64,000 nt of DNA from Streptomyces sp. NBRC 109706 (GTDB lineage Bacteria > Actinomycetota > Actinomycetes > Streptomycetales > Streptomycetaceae): the NCBI RefSeq assembly GCF_000974485.1, contig NZ_BBOM01000004.1, positions 496,001 to 560,000 of the forward strand. The letters are read 5' to 3'. Made by a program: the position numbers and the translations under genes. The notes under the pieces are model-generated. The model had not been told where the DNA came from. It was given only the letters and a program-made list of their open reading frames with translations, and did not search any database. This document shows positions 62,830-64,000 of the stretch, in pieces. Numbering within the stretch: position 1 is the stretch's first letter; the number at the start of each line of letters is the position of its first letter.

Positions 62830-63294
62830 ATGAACGCAACGCCTCACTGGCTGACGGCGGAGCAGAAGGCCGCCTGGGACAGCTTCATCAACATGCAGGA
62901 GAAGCTGATCGGACGGCTCTCCCGCCGGGTCCAGGCCGACTCCGGGATGTCACCAGCCGACTACATCGTGTTGGCCAAACTCACCGAAGCCGGCGGGCGG
63001 ATGCGCTTCATGGACCTGGTGCGGCTGGTGGAGTGGGAGAAGAGCCGCATGTCCCACCAGGTCGGGCGGATGACGAAACGCGGACTGGTGGCCAAGGAGG
63101 ACTGTCCCGACGACGGACGCGGGGCGTTTGTGGTCGCCACCCCGGCCGGCTACCAGGCGATCGGCGACGCCGCGCCGCTGCACGTCGAACACGTCCGCCG
63201 ACTGTTTGTCGACGCCCTCACCGCCGAAGAACTCGACACCCTCGCCCGGATCTCGAACCGCGTCCTCGCGCACATGGAGAAGCAGCCCGACTGA
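62830..63294 (+). CDS. MarR family transcriptional regulator
   Basis: The 154-residue winged-helix regulator has MSPADYIVLAKLTEAGGRMRFMDLVRLVEWEKSRMSHQVGRMTKRGLVAKEDCPDDGR, with the wing at DDGRGAF. ATG 62830 has no ribosome-binding site. TACGCT ends 6 bases before it, so the mRNA may be leaderless. It probably represses the divergent hydrolase. Confidence 0.92.
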   Translation: MNATPHWLTAEQKAAWDSFINMQEKLIGRLSRRVQADSGMSPADYIVLAKLTEAGGRMRFMDLVRLVEWEKSRMSHQVGRMTKRGLVAKEDCPDDGRGAFVVATPAGYQAIGDAAPLHVEHVRRLFVDALTAEELDTLARISNRVLAHMEKQPD

Positions 63295-63317
63295 CCGCGC
63301 GGCGGATCGACGCGCGG
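63295..63317. terminator. Hairpin between convergent MarR and DUF2550-like genes
   Basis: CCGCGCG (63295-63301) pairs with CGCGCGG (63311-63317) around a 9-base loop, directly after the MarR stop and 19 bases after the end of the minus-strand gene. Confidence 0.4.
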
Positions 63318-63335
63318 AGCGGAGTCACCGGGGTC

Positions 63336-63758
63336 CTACTCGCCGACGCGTCCCGGGGGCAGGGCTCCGAGCAGGTGGTCCGCGTCGTGTGGCATCACGG
63401 CGAGAAGCACCTTGCCCTGGGGGGAGACGCATTCGACGATGCGGGATCTGCCGTTGATCCTGATGGCCTCGCGGGCGGTGGGGGAGCGGACGCCGACGCG
63501 GCGCAGATCGGCCGGAAGCGAGATCCCGGCTCCGGACCTGGTGCGCGGCTCCCAGGCCAGCGTGGAAGGACCGAGCAGAACGCGCCCGCGCAGCCAGCGA
63601 TCACCCCGGGACGGATGCCTGAGCAGACAGGTGAAGGTGATCGCACCCCCCTGATCGGCTTTGTCCGCACGCCGCTGCGCCCTGCGGCGGAACAACCACG
63701 TTGTCAGTCCGGCGGCCAGGCAGGCGACAACCACGAGTCCGATCACGGACGTATTCAA
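63336..63758 (-). CDS. Single-pass membrane protein, DUF2550-like
   Basis: The 140-residue protein has one N-terminal helix (SVIGLVVVACLAAGLTTWLF), then basic residues and a small cytoplasmic domain. The block ITFTCLLRHPSRGDRWLRGRVLLGPSTLAWEP recalls DUF2550, whose role is unknown to me. The start is uncertain: TTG 63758 or GTG 63746. It is convergent with MarR. Confidence 0.65.
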   Translation of the reverse strand: MNTSVIGLVVVACLAAGLTTWLFRRRAQRRADKADQGGAITFTCLLRHPSRGDRWLRGRVLLGPSTLAWEPRTRSGAGISLPADLRRVGVRSPTAREAIRINGRSRIVECVSPQGKVLLAVMPHDADHLLGALPPGRVGE

Positions 63759-63917
63759 GCAGTCGCGGGGCTCCCGCTCGCGCCTACCGGCGGGGCGTCG
63801 CCTGGGCCGCCTCGGCCGTCGCGCCGAGGCGGCCTACACCGCGCCGAGCGAGTCCACGGCGTGAACGCGGACCGGCAGGGGAGCCCGGTGTGACGGGCCA
63901 CCGGACGGTCGCGCCTG

Positions 63918-64000
63918 TCAGCGGGCGCCGGTCACTTCGAGGGCGCGGCGGCGCGCCCAGTCCTCGGCGTCGGCGACGGCCTCAAGGGTCATGGACTCGC
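63918..64000 (-). CDS. C-terminal end of an unidentified gene, 5'-truncated by the window edge
   Basis: Only 26 codons remain, reading ESMTLEAVADAEDWARRRAL and ending VTGAR before TGA 63920-63918. The codon use is typical of the region. Too little is present to name a product. Confidence 0.55.
   Translation of the reverse strand, partial: ESMTLEAVADAEDWARRRALEVTGAR

Overview
The window looks like chromosome of a Streptomyces (or a very close actinomycete). G+C is very high with strong third-position bias, and starts are often GTG or TTG. The gene order tig-clpP1-clpP2-clpX, valS-folC-DUF4233-ndk, mreB-mreC-mreD-mrdA-rodA followed by a TIGR03960 radical SAM gene is the conserved Streptomyces core order. 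Everything here was read by eye; no database search was run.

Region 1 (1 to about 20.8 kb) is core genome. It holds the end of a small membrane protein, tRNA-Gly(TCC) on the minus strand, tRNA-Pro(TGG), trigger factor and the ClpXP protease. A convergent membrane protein with a Pro/Gly/Gln-rich N-terminus follows. Then come valyl-tRNA synthetase, folate polyglutamylation, nucleoside diphosphate kinase, the Mre/PBP2/RodA wall-synthesis cluster and the radical SAM protein. valS and folC both appear to be leaderless (TAGACT, 7 bases, GTG).

Region 2 (20.8 to 28.5 kb) is accessory. The usual next core genes (TIGR03936 protein, ribonuclease E/G, rplU-rpmA-obg) are absent and do not appear anywhere later in the window. 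Instead there is a 1494-residue WXG/Rhs polymorphic-toxin protein with a variable C-terminal domain. A small DUF7660-like gene, probably its immunity partner, directly abuts it. A MerR regulator and a DUF899 protein follow.

Region 3 (28.5 to 59.9 kb) is a carbohydrate-use island. A minus-strand operon encodes a solute-binding lipoprotein, two LplB/YtcP-like permeases, a GH2 beta-galactosidase and a GH43 galactanase-like enzyme. A second minus operon encodes GH127 beta-L-arabinofuranosidase and GH36 alpha-galactosidase. After these come an alpha/beta hydrolase, a LacI regulator, a secreted alginate-lyase-family protein and a 1582-residue secreted multidomain protein whose catalytic part I do not recognise. 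Then a D-2-hydroxyacid dehydrogenase, two LacI regulators, a GH43 beta-xylosidase-like enzyme, a second transporter (lipoprotein plus two permeases) and a fourth LacI regulator. Neither transporter has an ATPase gene, as expected if the shared Streptomyces MsiK ATPase serves both. Six copies of one 16-bp palindrome (consensus TAGANAACGNTTNCTA) lie in front of genes across 41 to 56 kb and tie the scattered units into one probable regulon. A second operator type marks two of the LacI control regions.

Region 4 (59.9 to 64 kb) holds a pirin-AhpD-like operon, a NATD1-like acetyltransferase, an isochorismatase-family hydrolase divergent from a MarR regulator around a 20-bp palindrome, a DUF2550-like membrane protein and the end of one more gene.
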